DNA of 64,000 bases from Arthrobacter crystallopoietes (GTDB lineage: Bacteria; Actinomycetota; Actinomycetes; Actinomycetales; Micrococcaceae), in assembly GCF_002849715.1 (NCBI RefSeq), contig NZ_CP018863.1:992001-1056000 (forward strand), written 5' to 3'. A model generated the notes under the pieces. That model was given only the letters and a program-made list of their open reading frames with translations, was not told the origin of the DNA and made no database searches. Position numbers and translations under genes: made by a program. Below are positions 37,571 through 46,390 of the stretch, in pieces (within the stretch, counting starts at the first letter, position 1; each line of letters begins with the position of its first letter).

Positions 37571-38854
37571 ATGTCCGTGCCGCGCGCTCTGCGCCCCTTT
37601 GCACACCACAACTACCGCGTGCTGATCGCGGCCCTGGCGATCTCCATTTTCGGCACCGGCATGTGGGCCGTCGCCATGGTGTACCAGGTCATCCACCTGG
37701 ACGGCGGTCCGGCCGAGCTGTCCATCGTTGCCACCTGCTCCAGCGTCGGACTGCTGGCTTTTGTGCTGCTGGGCGGCATCGCAGCCGACCGGCTGCCGCG
37801 GCGCCGGCTCATCCTGGCTGTGGAGGCAGTCAACCTGGCCGCCATCGGCGCGGTCAGCTTTTTGGCGCTCACGGACAGGCTGCAGCTGTGGCATCTGGCG
37901 GCCGCCGCCTTCCTGCTGGGCGTGGGTGCGGCGTTCTTCTTCCCGGCCTACTCGGCGATCCTGCCGCGCATCCTGCCCGCGGACGACCTGCTGGCAGCCA
38001 ACGGCATGGAAGGAACCATCCGCCCGCTGCTGCAGCAGGCCGCCGGCCCTGCCGCCGCGGGCATGGTGGTAGCGGCATTCTCGCCTGCCGCCGCCATCGG
38101 CTGGATCAGTTTCTGCCATCTGGCAGCTTTGGTGATCCTGTGCTTCCTCGGCGCCGAACCCGCCCCGGAAGGCGGCCCCGCCGCACCGGCGAAGGCCTCC
38201 GTCCTGGCGGACCTGCGGGAAGGTGTCGCCTACACCGTCAAGACACCCTGGCTGCTCTGGACACTATTGTGGGCCGTGGTCGCGACGCTCATTTTCATCG
38301 GCCCGATCGAGGTACTGCTGCCCTTCGCCGTCGCCGCGCAACTCGATGGCGATGCCAGCACCTTCGGCTTCCTGCTGGGCATCTTCGGAGCAGGCGGGGC
38401 CGTCGGCGCCATGGTGACGGCCTCCCTGCCCCTCCCCCGCCGCTACCTGAGCGTGATGATCATGATGTGGGGCGCCGGCATCATGCCACTGGCTATCCTC
38501 GGCTTCACCGACAGCTTCTGGGTCATGGCGGGCGCGTTGTTTGTCATGGGCGCCACCGGCAGCGCAGGCATGGTGATCTGGGGAACACTGCTCCAGCGCC
38601 GCGTCCCGTCCCACCTGCTCGGCCGCATCTCCAGCCTGGACTTCTTCGTCTCACTGGCACTGATGCCGGTATCCATGGCGCTGGCCGGCCCGCTGGGCGA
38701 GATCATTCCGATCTGGCTGATCTTCCTGCTGGTCGGGTTGGCGTCGCCGGTACTGTCCGTGATCGCGATTGTCTGCGGCCGGATGTTGCGCAACGAGATC
38801 GAGCACCCGCTGGAGCGGACGCTGGCACCGGCCGACCAACCGGCGGAAGCGTAG
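37571..38854 (+). CDS. MFS exporter (MFS_3/EntS-like)
   Basis: A 427-residue MFS protein with twelve helices. ISIFGTGMWAVAMVYQVIHLDGG starts helix 1 and AADRLPRRRLIL is the helix 2-3 loop. The family includes enterobactin exporter EntS and multidrug exporters. It is closely similar to the protein starting at 63015, with shared stretches such as PAYSAILPRILP and ANGMEGTIRP. Substrate unknown. Confidence 0.85.
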   Translation: MSVPRALRPFAHHNYRVLIAALAISIFGTGMWAVAMVYQVIHLDGGPAELSIVATCSSVGLLAFVLLGGIAADRLPRRRLILAVEAVNLAAIGAVSFLALTDRLQLWHLAAAAFLLGVGAAFFFPAYSAILPRILPADDLLAANGMEGTIRPLLQQAAGPAAAGMVVAAFSPAAAIGWISFCHLAALVILCFLGAEPAPEGGPAAPAKASVLADLREGVAYTVKTPWLLWTLLWAVVATLIFIGPIEVLLPFAVAAQLDGDASTFGFLLGIFGAGGAVGAMVTASLPLPRRYLSVMIMMWGAGIMPLAILGFTDSFWVMAGALFVMGATGSAGMVIWGTLLQRRVPSHLLGRISSLDFFVSLALMPVSMALAGPLGEIIPIWLIFLLVGLASPVLSVIAIVCGRMLRNEIEHPLERTLAPADQPAEA

Positions 38855-38878
38855 CCCCAAGCACTCCCAATAACGACG

Positions 38879-38949
38879 ACGACGGCGGCCCTCACCTGGG
38901 TGCTGGCGAAGCCTGGACTTCGCCCGCCAAAGGTGGGAGCCGCCGTCGT
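38879..38949. terminator. Composite bidirectional hairpin
   Basis: ACGACGGCGGC (38879-38889) pairs with GCCGCCGTCGT (38939-38949), enclosing a smaller GGCGAAG/CTTCGCC hairpin. It separates the convergent MFS exporter and vanK genes. Confidence 0.7.
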
Positions 38950-38971
38950 TCTTGTCTCTTTGGCTGTTTGC

Positions 38972-40318
38972 CTACCTGGCGGAGGCGTCCGCCAGTTCGG
39001 AGTTGGCGGCACTGCTCTCGCCGACCGGCCCGAGCAGGCGGACCGCGACGGCGGCAACCAGAACCACCGCGCCGACGACCAGGTACAGCTGGACCGGGCT
39101 CCACTCGGCGTCCAGCAGGGAGCCGGTGATCATCGGGGCAACGATGGCGCCGATGCGCCCGATGCCGATCGCCCAGCCCACGCCGGTGCTGCGGGTTCCG
39201 GTGGCGTAGAGTGCCGGCGTGACGGTGTAGAGGCCGGCGATGCAGCCATTGATGAGCATGCCGACGCCCACACCGGCGACGAACGCGAGCACCAGGATGC
39301 CCGCGGAGCTGATGAAGAGCACCATGGACACCGCCGAGAGCACCGCGAAGCAGATAAACACGCCGCGGCTGCTCCATTTCGTCGCGAGCACCCCGTAGAG
39401 GATGGAGCCGAAGGTGCCGCCGAGGGTCAGCATCAGGCCGCCCACCACGCCCTGCTCGGCGGTCATGCCGGCTTCGACAAGTAGGCGCGGCGTCCAGCTG
39501 TTGACGAAGTAGAAACCGAACATGGTGGCGAAGAACGCCAGCCAGATCAGCAGCGTGGTGCGGCGGTTCGCCGGAGCCAGCAGGTCACCGACCTTGTTGC
39601 GTCCCTTCGCCCGCCCCGCGGCGCCGTGGGCCTCGCTGAGGTCCGTGACCGCAGGTTGCCCGATACGGCGGGCAATCCGGTTCAGCCGCTCCACCACGTT
39701 TCGCGGGCGGCGGGTAAGCAGGAAGTCCACGGACTCCGGCAGGAGGACGGCCAGCAGCACCAGTGCGGCAGCGGTGGCAATGCCACCGAACACGAAGACC
39801 GAACGCCAGCCGTAGCTGCCCTGCAGCGACACGGCCGCCATGCCGCCCAGCGTGGCGCCGACGCCGTAGCCGGCGGTATAGATGCCGATGCCCAGGCCGC
39901 GCCAACGGTCCGAGGAGTACTCGCTCGCAATGACGTTGGTGCAGGCCAGGATGCCGCCGACACCCAGGCCGGTGACCACCCGCCACAGCCCCAGTTCGAC
40001 GGCCGAGTTCGCCAGCGCGGACAGGAACATTCCGCCTGCCGCCAGCGCCAGTGAAACCAGGATCATCGGTCGGCGTCCGACGACGTCGGCAAAGGGCGCC
40101 AGCACCAAGGAGCCGATGGCCATCCCCACAAGCCCGGCGCTGAGCAGCAGGCCAAGCTCGGTGCCGCTGAGGCCGAAATCGTTGGTCACGCTGGTGGCGG
40201 TGAAGGCCATGGCCATGACGTCGAAGCCGTCGAGTGCGTTCAGCAGGACGCACAGTCCGATGATCAGCCACTGATAAGGAGACATGGCCGATTTATTGAT
40301 CCGCTCGCGCAGTTCCAT
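38972..40318 (-). CDS. vanK: VanK-like aromatic acid:H+ symporter (MFS, AAHS family)
   Basis: A 448-residue MFS transporter of the aromatic acid:H+ symporter branch: LNALDGFDVMAMAFTA in helix 1 with the family DGFD motif, FADVVGRRPMI in the helix 2-3 loop, and LPESVDFLLTRRP before the central loop. It lies 58 bases downstream of vanB on the same strand, completing a vanABK order as in Corynebacterium glutamicum, so vanillate or protocatechuate uptake is likely. Benzoate is an alternative because ben genes lie 9 kb away. Confidence 0.82.
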   Translation of the reverse strand: MELRERINKSAMSPYQWLIIGLCVLLNALDGFDVMAMAFTATSVTNDFGLSGTELGLLLSAGLVGMAIGSLVLAPFADVVGRRPMILVSLALAAGGMFLSALANSAVELGLWRVVTGLGVGGILACTNVIASEYSSDRWRGLGIGIYTAGYGVGATLGGMAAVSLQGSYGWRSVFVFGGIATAAALVLLAVLLPESVDFLLTRRPRNVVERLNRIARRIGQPAVTDLSEAHGAAGRAKGRNKVGDLLAPANRRTTLLIWLAFFATMFGFYFVNSWTPRLLVEAGMTAEQGVVGGLMLTLGGTFGSILYGVLATKWSSRGVFICFAVLSAVSMVLFISSAGILVLAFVAGVGVGMLINGCIAGLYTVTPALYATGTRSTGVGWAIGIGRIGAIVAPMITGSLLDAEWSPVQLYLVVGAVVLVAAVAVRLLGPVGESSAANSELADASAR

Positions 40319-40375
40319 TCACTACTGTCTTTCTCGAAGTTTGCTCGAAATTGTGGGGCGTCCCGTTGGCTTGGT

Positions 40376-41389
40376 TTACGAGACCTCGATGGTCACGAGT
40401 GCCGGGCCGCGGTGCGGGTCGGCGTCGGCCTTGGCTCCGGTTTTGGAGGTGACGGCGCGGGAGACGCAGCAGCACATTTTTTGCGTGGCGTTTTGCTGGC
40501 GTTCGGAGTAGAACACGTCGCGGTGGTCCACGGCGCCGTCGAGTTCCAGTATCCTCACTTCGCAGAGCCCGCATTCGCCCTTGCGGCAGTCGAACATCAT
40601 GCCCACGCCGGCGTCTTCCAGGGTTTCCAGCATGGAGCGGCCCTGGCCGACCTTGGCCTCGACGCCGAGCCGCGGAATCCGGACGATGAACTCTTCCGGG
40701 TCGTACCAGCCGGAGTTGCCGAAGGTCTCGTAGCGCAGGTTCGGCAGGTTCAGCTCCCGCTCGGTCCAGGCGCGGCGGACCACGTCCATCAACCGGATGG
40801 GACCGCACATGTACAGTTCGGTATCCAGGTCCGCGGAGGCGACCAGTTCGTCCACTTTAAGCGAGGTGCCTTCGTCATCGATGTGGACCACCAGGTTCTC
40901 GCCGTGCAGTTCCTGCAGCTCGGACAGGTAGGCCATCGCCGCGCGGCTCCGCCCGGCATAGACGAACGTGTAGTCGGCCTTCAGGTTCTTCAGCACGCGG
41001 CCCATGTTGATCATGGCCGTGATGCCGATGCCGCCGGCCAGCAGGATGTAGCGTTCGGCACCCACGCGCAGCGGGAAGTTCTGCAGCGGCTGGGTGATCT
41101 CCAGGGTCTCTCCCGGCTTCAGCGTGTGCATGAAGAGCGAACCCCCGCGGGACTGCGGCGCCTTCATCACGCTGATAACCAGTCGCCTGCCGTCCTCGCT
41201 GGACTCGACCACGGAGTAGGAGCGCTTGTCCTGCTCGCCGTCGATCATGACCTTCAGGTCCACGTGCGAGCCCGGCTCCGCCTTCTTGGGCAAGGAGGGT
41301 TCCAGGACGATGCGCTGGATGTCGGTGGCGATGGCCCGGGCCTCGAGAACAGTTGCCTGCTGCCAGACCTCGACGTTTGTTGCTGCCAT
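40376..41389 (-). CDS. vanB: Vanillate O-demethylase reductase (VanB-like)
   Basis: A 337-residue phthalate-dioxygenase-reductase type protein. The N-terminal flavin domain has RSYSVVES, the NAD domain LLAGGIGITAMINM, and the C-terminal plant-type 2Fe-2S ferredoxin has CRKGECGLC and a fourth Cys in MCCCVSRAV. It passes electrons from NAD(P)H to the VanA oxygenase. It starts 33 bases after the vanA stop in the same operon. Confidence 0.88.
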   Translation of the reverse strand: MAATNVEVWQQATVLEARAIATDIQRIVLEPSLPKKAEPGSHVDLKVMIDGEQDKRSYSVVESSEDGRRLVISVMKAPQSRGGSLFMHTLKPGETLEITQPLQNFPLRVGAERYILLAGGIGITAMINMGRVLKNLKADYTFVYAGRSRAAMAYLSELQELHGENLVVHIDDEGTSLKVDELVASADLDTELYMCGPIRLMDVVRRAWTERELNLPNLRYETFGNSGWYDPEEFIVRIPRLGVEAKVGQGRSMLETLEDAGVGMMFDCRKGECGLCEVRILELDGAVDHRDVFYSERQQNATQKMCCCVSRAVTSKTGAKADADPHRGPALVTIEVS

Positions 41390-41422
41390 TAGTTCATAAC
41401 CTGTCTCACGTGTGGCCGGCCC

Positions 41423-42517
41423 CTACGCGGTGGGGACCAGGCGTCCTTCGGTTTCGAGCATGCGTTCGATCAGGCGGCGCACCCACATGCCGCCGGCGTC
41501 GATGTTGAGGTTGTAGAACTCGTAGTCCGGGTTCGCATCGATGGCCGCCTGCTGGGCCTTGAGCATTTCCTCGTCTTCGCCGAACACCCCGTGCACGCCG
41601 TTGCGCAGCTGGGTGGTGATCAGCTGGCTCTCCAGCCGGTAGTTGCGCATGAACGCCCAGAAGTAGTGGCAGGACCGGTCCGTCTCCGGGGTGATGGTGT
41701 TCATGACAAAGCCGTTGACGCCCTGGCTGCGGTCGCCCTCCGGCGCGCCGGTGCCGGCCTTGGCCACCCCGACGTCGATGTTGATGGTCGAGGGGGCCTG
41801 GAAAGTGATGATCTGCCAGCGGTCCACCTTGCCCTCGAAGCCGGGGAACTTGTCCCGCATGTTCTTCAGCCAGAACGGCGGCGCATCGATATTGTGCATC
41901 CAACGGGAGACCGTGACCGTGCTGCCGTCGTGGGTGACCACGAAGTCGGACTCGCTGAGCTCTTCCTGGCCGATCGAGGACGAGTGCACAAATTCCTCGT
42001 GCGTCAGGTCCATCAGGTTATCCAGCACCAGCTGGTAGTTGCAGTCGGCGTGGATGGTTTCGCCGTCGCCGGCCCACTCCTCGGAAGACATCTGGTGCAT
42101 ATCCGGCACCAGGTCCGGATCCGCCTTGGTCGGATCGCCCAGCCAGACCCAGACATAGCGGTAGCGCTCCACCACAGGGAAGGACGGCACCGTGGCGCTG
42201 GGGTTGATGGTTTCCTGCGCCGGCATGGACACGCAGCGGCCGGCCGAGTTGTAGACGATGCCGTGGTACGGGCACTGGATTCCGTCCTTGCCCATGGTCT
42301 TCCCCATCGACAGCGGGGCCAGCCGGTGCCAGCAGGCATCCGCCAGCGCAACGGCCTTGCCGTCCTCGGTCCGGTACAGGGCCAGCGGGCGGTTCGCGAC
42401 GCGGCGGGACATCGGCTTGCGGGTCACTTCGTGGTCCCAGCCGGCTACGTACCAGGCGTTCAGCGGATGGCCCAGGACCTTATTGGTCGTGGAACTGGTG
42501 GACTGCACTGCGGTCAC
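41423..42517 (-). CDS. vanA: Vanillate O-demethylase oxygenase (VanA-like, Rieske)
   Basis: A 364-residue Rieske non-heme iron oxygenase. The cluster ligands are in DACWHRLAPLS and CPYHGIVY. The mononuclear iron site is in NLMDLTHEEFVHSSS. It demethylates vanillate to protocatechuate plus formaldehyde, a call supported by VanB, VanK and the PadR-type VanR in the same cluster. Another methoxyaromatic acid remains possible. GTG start follows GGAAGGAA. Confidence 0.85.
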   Translation of the reverse strand: MTAVQSTSSTTNKVLGHPLNAWYVAGWDHEVTRKPMSRRVANRPLALYRTEDGKAVALADACWHRLAPLSMGKTMGKDGIQCPYHGIVYNSAGRCVSMPAQETINPSATVPSFPVVERYRYVWVWLGDPTKADPDLVPDMHQMSSEEWAGDGETIHADCNYQLVLDNLMDLTHEEFVHSSSIGQEELSESDFVVTHDGSTVTVSRWMHNIDAPPFWLKNMRDKFPGFEGKVDRWQIITFQAPSTINIDVGVAKAGTGAPEGDRSQGVNGFVMNTITPETDRSCHYFWAFMRNYRLESQLITTQLRNGVHGVFGEDEEMLKAQQAAIDANPDYEFYNLNIDAGGMWVRRLIERMLETEGRLVPTA

Positions 42518-42623
42518 GGTGATTCCTTCCGGTCACCGGGCATCTCATCTGCTATGACAGAAGGGACCCGGATTGAATAAGTACAAGATGAATAAGAGTT
42601 GGGTCGGCACTACTCGACTGATC

Positions 42624-42647
42624 CACTATCTATCTCCATAGTTAGTG
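42624..42647. promoter_or_regulatory. VanR operator A (24-bp palindrome)
   Basis: CACTA-n-CTAT-nnnn-ATAG-n-TAGTG, with matching half-sites around a 4-base centre. It lies in the 195-base gap between the divergent vanA and vanR starts. C. glutamicum VanR is known to bind a 24-bp inverted repeat with a 4-base spacer. Confidence 0.75.
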
Positions 42648-42661
42648 CCGTGGGACACAGC

Positions 42662-42679
42662 ATATCTATGGATATAGTG
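42662..42679. promoter_or_regulatory. VanR operator B
   Basis: ATATCTATGGATATAGTG, 34 bases upstream of vanR. It shares 16 of 18 bases with the site at 46214. Confidence 0.65.
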
Positions 42680-42712
42680 GTTTGCAACACACCGACGAGA
42701 AAAGGTTGACGC

Positions 42713-43324
42713 GTGAGTCTTCGCTACGCCCTGCTGGCACTGCTGACGGTTGAACCGATGACCGGCTACGACCTCTACAAGGAGTTCGAATCGTCGGTGG
42801 GCCACGTGTGGCATGCACCGGATTCGCAGATCTACCCGGAGCTGCGGCGGATGGAGAAGGACGGACTGCTCGAAGGCGAAGAGATCAGCTGGGGCCAGCG
42901 CGGCAAGAAGCGGCAGTACCACATCACGGAAGCAGGCGTGGCGGCCTTCCGGACCTGGATGAACGGAACCTTGGACTACGCGCGCGTGCGGGACCCGGCG
43001 CACCTGAAGGCCGCCTACCTGGAGTGGGCGGAGCCGGACGCGGCCCGGGAGCAGATGCTGGCGCACATCCGGCACCATACGGAGTTGCTGCAGCAGTGGC
43101 ACGACAAAGTGCGCGAAATCGAAGAAGGCGCCAGCCCCATGCTCAACCGGCGCCTGGCCAAGGTCCCGCCGGAGCAGCGTCGCAAGACAGCCGCGTTCAA
43201 GAAGTTCACCTACGAGGGCTTGATAGCGCGGGCCGAGCAGGAAATTGCCTGGGCCAACCGCGGCCTGGCCCTGATCGACGAACTGTATGCGGAGCCGGAG
43301 ACCGCAGACGCGGGGAAAAGCTGA
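42713..43324 (+). CDS. vanR: VanR, PadR-family repressor
   Basis: A 203-residue PadR-type repressor: N-terminal winged helix (ALLALLTVEPMTGYDLYKEF, then SQIYPELRRMEKDGLL, ending RGKKRQYHITEAG) and a C-terminal helical Vir_act_alpha_C domain with LEWAEPDAAREQMLAHIRHH. Divergent from vanABK. In C. glutamicum a PadR-type VanR represses vanABK and is relieved by vanillate, which fits. GTG start follows AAAGG. The stop codon lies inside the terminator stem. Confidence 0.88.
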   Translation: MSLRYALLALLTVEPMTGYDLYKEFESSVGHVWHAPDSQIYPELRRMEKDGLLEGEEISWGQRGKKRQYHITEAGVAAFRTWMNGTLDYARVRDPAHLKAAYLEWAEPDAAREQMLAHIRHHTELLQQWHDKVREIEEGASPMLNRRLAKVPPEQRRKTAAFKKFTYEGLIARAEQEIAWANRGLALIDELYAEPETADAGKS

Positions 43325-43349
43325 CCCTGCCAGGCTGGCAGGATCAGCT
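43319..43349. terminator. Bidirectional terminator overlapping the vanR stop
   Basis: AGCTGACCCTGCCA pairs with TGGCAGGATCAGCT around a 3-base loop, flanked by AAAA on the left and TTTTCTT on the right. The vanR TGA is within the stem. It serves both vanR and the convergent acyl-CoA synthetase. Confidence 0.85.
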
Positions 43350-43375
43350 TTTCTTGCCGCAGTCCCCGGACGGAA

Positions 43376-44932
43376 TCAGCTGGAGTACTGTTTGCGCAGA
43401 TCCGCCTTGCGGATCTTGCCGCTGGCCGTCCGCGGCAGGTCCTCCACGACCACCACGCTCTTGGGAATCTTGTAGCGGGCGAGGCGGTCCCGCAGATGGT
43501 TCTGGACGTCTTCTTCCGACAGGTTGAAACCTTCACGGACCGTCACGATGGCCCGCGGCACTTCCCCCCACTTCGGATCCGGAACACCGATCACCGCAAC
43601 GCTGCTGACGGCCTCGAGTTCCACAATGATCTGCTCGACCTCGGCGGGGTAGATGTTTTCGCCGCCGGAAATGATCATGTCCTTAAGCCGGTCCGAAATG
43701 AACAGATACCCCTCTTCGTCCACATAGCCCATGTCCCCGGACTTGAACCAGACATCATCGGCATAGCTCTCCGCCGTGGCATCTGGCCGGTTCCAGTACT
43801 CCTTGATGACATTCGGTCCGGAAATCTGGATTTCACCGACCTCGCGGGCGGGCAAGATTTTACCGGCAGGATCCGCAATGCGGACGTCGGTAAAGAAGTG
43901 CGGCAGTCCGGCTGACCCTGCCTTTTCGCGCGATTTGTTGGGCGCGAGGCTCGTGGCACCCGGCGCCGTCTCCGTCATACCGTAACCCCCAGAGAAGGAC
44001 AGCCCGCGGGATTCATAGGCTTCCAGCACCCGCATCGGCACCGCGGAACCACCGCAGGTCAGCTTCTGCAGCGAATTGATGTCCGTCTTGTCCCAGTCCG
44101 GATGCTCGCAGAGCAGCTGGTAGGTAGTGGGCACCCCGCTGATGCTCGTCGCCTTGTATTGTTCGATCAACTGCAGGGTCCGGCCGGGCTCGAACTTGGG
44201 CTCCAGGACCACCGTGGCCCCCTTGAGCAGCGCCGGCAGCACGCCCATGCCGAGCGAGGCGACATGGAACATCGGGGCGATCATCAGGGCCACATCGGTG
44301 CTGGCCATGTCATAGTCCACCAGGACATTGAAGCTGTTCCAGGTCATATTGCCGTGCGTCAGCAGGGCACCCTTGGGCCGGCCGGTTGTCCCCGAGGTGT
44401 AAAGAATCATCGCCGGGTCATCCAGCGAGACCTCCACATCGCGGTGCTCGTCGGAGCCCGAAGCGATGGCATCTTCAAAAAGCTCGACGGCGGTGCCGGA
44501 TTCGATCTCCCCGTCCGGCGACACAGTGGCCGGGCCGTCCTCGACGACCAGCCGGTGTGTCACCGCCGTTTCCCGGCCTCCGCGGACGGCAAGCCCTTCG
44601 AGCGTGCGCGCATGGACCAGGATTTTGCTGCCTGAATCCTGCAGCGCGAACTGGATCTCCGGCGGTGCGAGGCGGGTGTTGAGCGGGACGAAAATTGCCC
44701 CCAGGGTTCCACAGGCGAAGAACGTCTCGAGGAAGGCCGCGTGGTTTTCGCCGAGGTAGGCCAGCCGGTCACCCTTCGCAAGACCGCGATCGGCAAAGGC
44801 GCTGGCAAGTCGGTCCACGCGAAGCGCAAAGTCGTCATACGCCAGCTGACCCGCACTGCTGATGATGGCGGTTTTGCCCGCGGACTTAACGCGGCGTTTG
44901 TGAATCCATGAACCCAACCCTTGGTTGCGCAT
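43376..44932 (-). CDS. Acyl-CoA synthetase (AMP-binding), van region
   Basis: A 518-residue adenylate-forming ligase with YTSGTTGRPKGALLTHGN, YGMTETAPG, WFKSGDMGYVDEEGYLF and the lysine motif RTASGKIRKADLR. The family includes fatty-acid and phenylpropanoid CoA ligases. It lies 228 bases after the substrate-binding protein gene that has a VanR-type operator, so activation of ferulate, coumarate or another lignin acid upstream of vanillate is plausible. ATG 44932 begins the conserved core; an in-frame ATG at 44986 is less likely. Confidence 0.85.
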   Translation of the reverse strand: MRNQGLGSWIHKRRVKSAGKTAIISSAGQLAYDDFALRVDRLASAFADRGLAKGDRLAYLGENHAAFLETFFACGTLGAIFVPLNTRLAPPEIQFALQDSGSKILVHARTLEGLAVRGGRETAVTHRLVVEDGPATVSPDGEIESGTAVELFEDAIASGSDEHRDVEVSLDDPAMILYTSGTTGRPKGALLTHGNMTWNSFNVLVDYDMASTDVALMIAPMFHVASLGMGVLPALLKGATVVLEPKFEPGRTLQLIEQYKATSISGVPTTYQLLCEHPDWDKTDINSLQKLTCGGSAVPMRVLEAYESRGLSFSGGYGMTETAPGATSLAPNKSREKAGSAGLPHFFTDVRIADPAGKILPAREVGEIQISGPNVIKEYWNRPDATAESYADDVWFKSGDMGYVDEEGYLFISDRLKDMIISGGENIYPAEVEQIIVELEAVSSVAVIGVPDPKWGEVPRAIVTVREGFNLSEEDVQNHLRDRLARYKIPKSVVVVEDLPRTASGKIRKADLRKQYSS

Positions 44933-45159
44933 CCTTACACGTACCCTTCGTGATGTTCCGGCACCCGGAAGACTTCCCTCAGCCAACAGATCCCGTGAGC
45001 ACAGTCACAGGAAGATACCCCACGGTAAAACTAATTCATTGAAAAAGTCAATAGTTGTGAAAGCACTTCCATCTCCTCCGCCCGCCGTGGCAATGGGCAC
45101 CGAAACATGCTGCTTCGATGCCCATTTGGCTACCACGGCGAACCGGATGTGCGCTTCGG

Positions 45160-46140
45160 CTACCGCGGCAGCAGTGCCTCCATGTCCGGAATCTCCTCGA
45201 TCAAACCGCCCTCGAGGGAGATGTCGGCGATCTCCTGGATGGATTCCGCGTTCACTTCCTGCGCGAACTTCGGCAGCGTGAGCTCCTCAATGATGGCGGG
45301 ATCAATCTGCGTGTACTCGGGCAGGATCGCCCGCACCTTGTCCGGGTTCTCTTCGGCGAAGGCCTGGGACTTCTTCATCGCGCTGATGAAGGCCTCGGTG
45401 ACTTCCGGCTTCTGCTCGGCAATCTCGTCCGAGGTGAAGTAGACGGCCACGGTCAGGTCCTCCACCGGATGCGCATAGTTGGAGAAGACCGAAACCGCCC
45501 CGTCCTGGCGGGCGAGGGTCAGGAACGGCTCCACGGCGGCGATGGCGTCGACGTTGCCCTGCTCAAGGGCGGCGCGCATATCCGGGAACGGCATCTCCAC
45601 GTAGTCCACGCTGGAAGGATCGCCGCCGGCCTCTTCGACTGCGGCGCTGATAGTGGAGTCAGAGATGTTGTTCAGCGTATTGACCGCGATCTTCTTGCCC
45701 TCAAGGTCCGTGATCTCCTTGATGCCGCTGTCCGGTTTGACCATCACGGCGGCGAAGTCCTCGTTTTCGTCGCCGGTGGTGGACGAGCCGCTTGCGACCA
45801 TCTGCATGGGCAGCCCCTTGGACCGGGCGATGATCAGGGAGGTGACATTGCTGAAGCCGAAGTCCATCTGTCCGCTGGTGATCGCCGGGACAATCGCCGC
45901 CCCGCCCTGCGCCTGGGTCAGCTCAAGGTCGAGTCCGGCCTCCTCGAAGAACCCTTCCTTTTCGCCGAGGTAGATCGGGGCGACGTCGACAATGGGGATG
46001 ACGCCAACGTTTACCGGAGTCAGCTCTCCGCCGGCACCGGGCGATCCGCCGCCGCCTTCCTCACCGGAGGGGCTGCCGCCGCCGCAGGCGGTCAGGGCCA
46101 GCACGGCTGTCAGGGCAAAGGCTGCACGAAGTTTCTTCAC
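45160..46140 (-). CDS. ABC transporter substrate-binding lipoprotein (NMT1/SsuA-like)
   Basis: A 326-residue lipoprotein: signal peptide VKKLRAAFALTAVLALTACGGG with lipobox LTAC, a Gly/Ser-rich linker, then a NMT1-type binding domain (VGVIPIVDVAPIYLGEKEGFF, then EEAGLDLELTQAQGG). The fold binds nitrate, sulfonates, pyrimidine precursors or aromatic compounds. GTG 46140 follows GGAGAAG. No permease or ATPase gene is adjacent, so it is an orphan. The VanR-like operator 74 bases upstream points to an aromatic ligand, by inference. Confidence 0.82.
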   Translation of the reverse strand: MKKLRAAFALTAVLALTACGGGSPSGEEGGGGSPGAGGELTPVNVGVIPIVDVAPIYLGEKEGFFEEAGLDLELTQAQGGAAIVPAITSGQMDFGFSNVTSLIIARSKGLPMQMVASGSSTTGDENEDFAAVMVKPDSGIKEITDLEGKKIAVNTLNNISDSTISAAVEEAGGDPSSVDYVEMPFPDMRAALEQGNVDAIAAVEPFLTLARQDGAVSVFSNYAHPVEDLTVAVYFTSDEIAEQKPEVTEAFISAMKKSQAFAEENPDKVRAILPEYTQIDPAIIEELTLPKFAQEVNAESIQEIADISLEGGLIEEIPDMEALLPR

Positions 46141-46213
46141 TTGCTTCTCCAAATCCCGGGTTCCCAACAAAGCAAGGCACAGCCAAACACTTCAATGTGT
46201 GCCCCGCATCACA

Positions 46214-46231
46214 ATATCTATGGCCATAGTG
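46214..46231. promoter_or_regulatory. VanR-type operator C (upstream of substrate-binding protein)
   Basis: ATATCTATGGCCATAGTG, with the perfect core CTATGGCCATAG. It differs from operator B at two of 18 bases and shares 13 of 16 core bases with operator A. Confidence 0.65.
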
Positions 46232-46390
46232 CTGGTCAACGGCGCGCGGCGCATCTTGTCCGCATCGTGACGAACCGCCGCGGGCGAAAACCCCTACTCG
46301 TCGTCGAACGTAGGAAACCGTGGGTGCAGACAGCACTGGCCAGCCGCGGACCACTACGCCGGATGTGCGCAGCTATGGTCTGATGAAACC

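Noticed and set aside
37195..39129. 644-codon plus-strand frame overlapping the end of putP and the MFS gene
   Set aside because: Out of frame with both and with no family resemblance.
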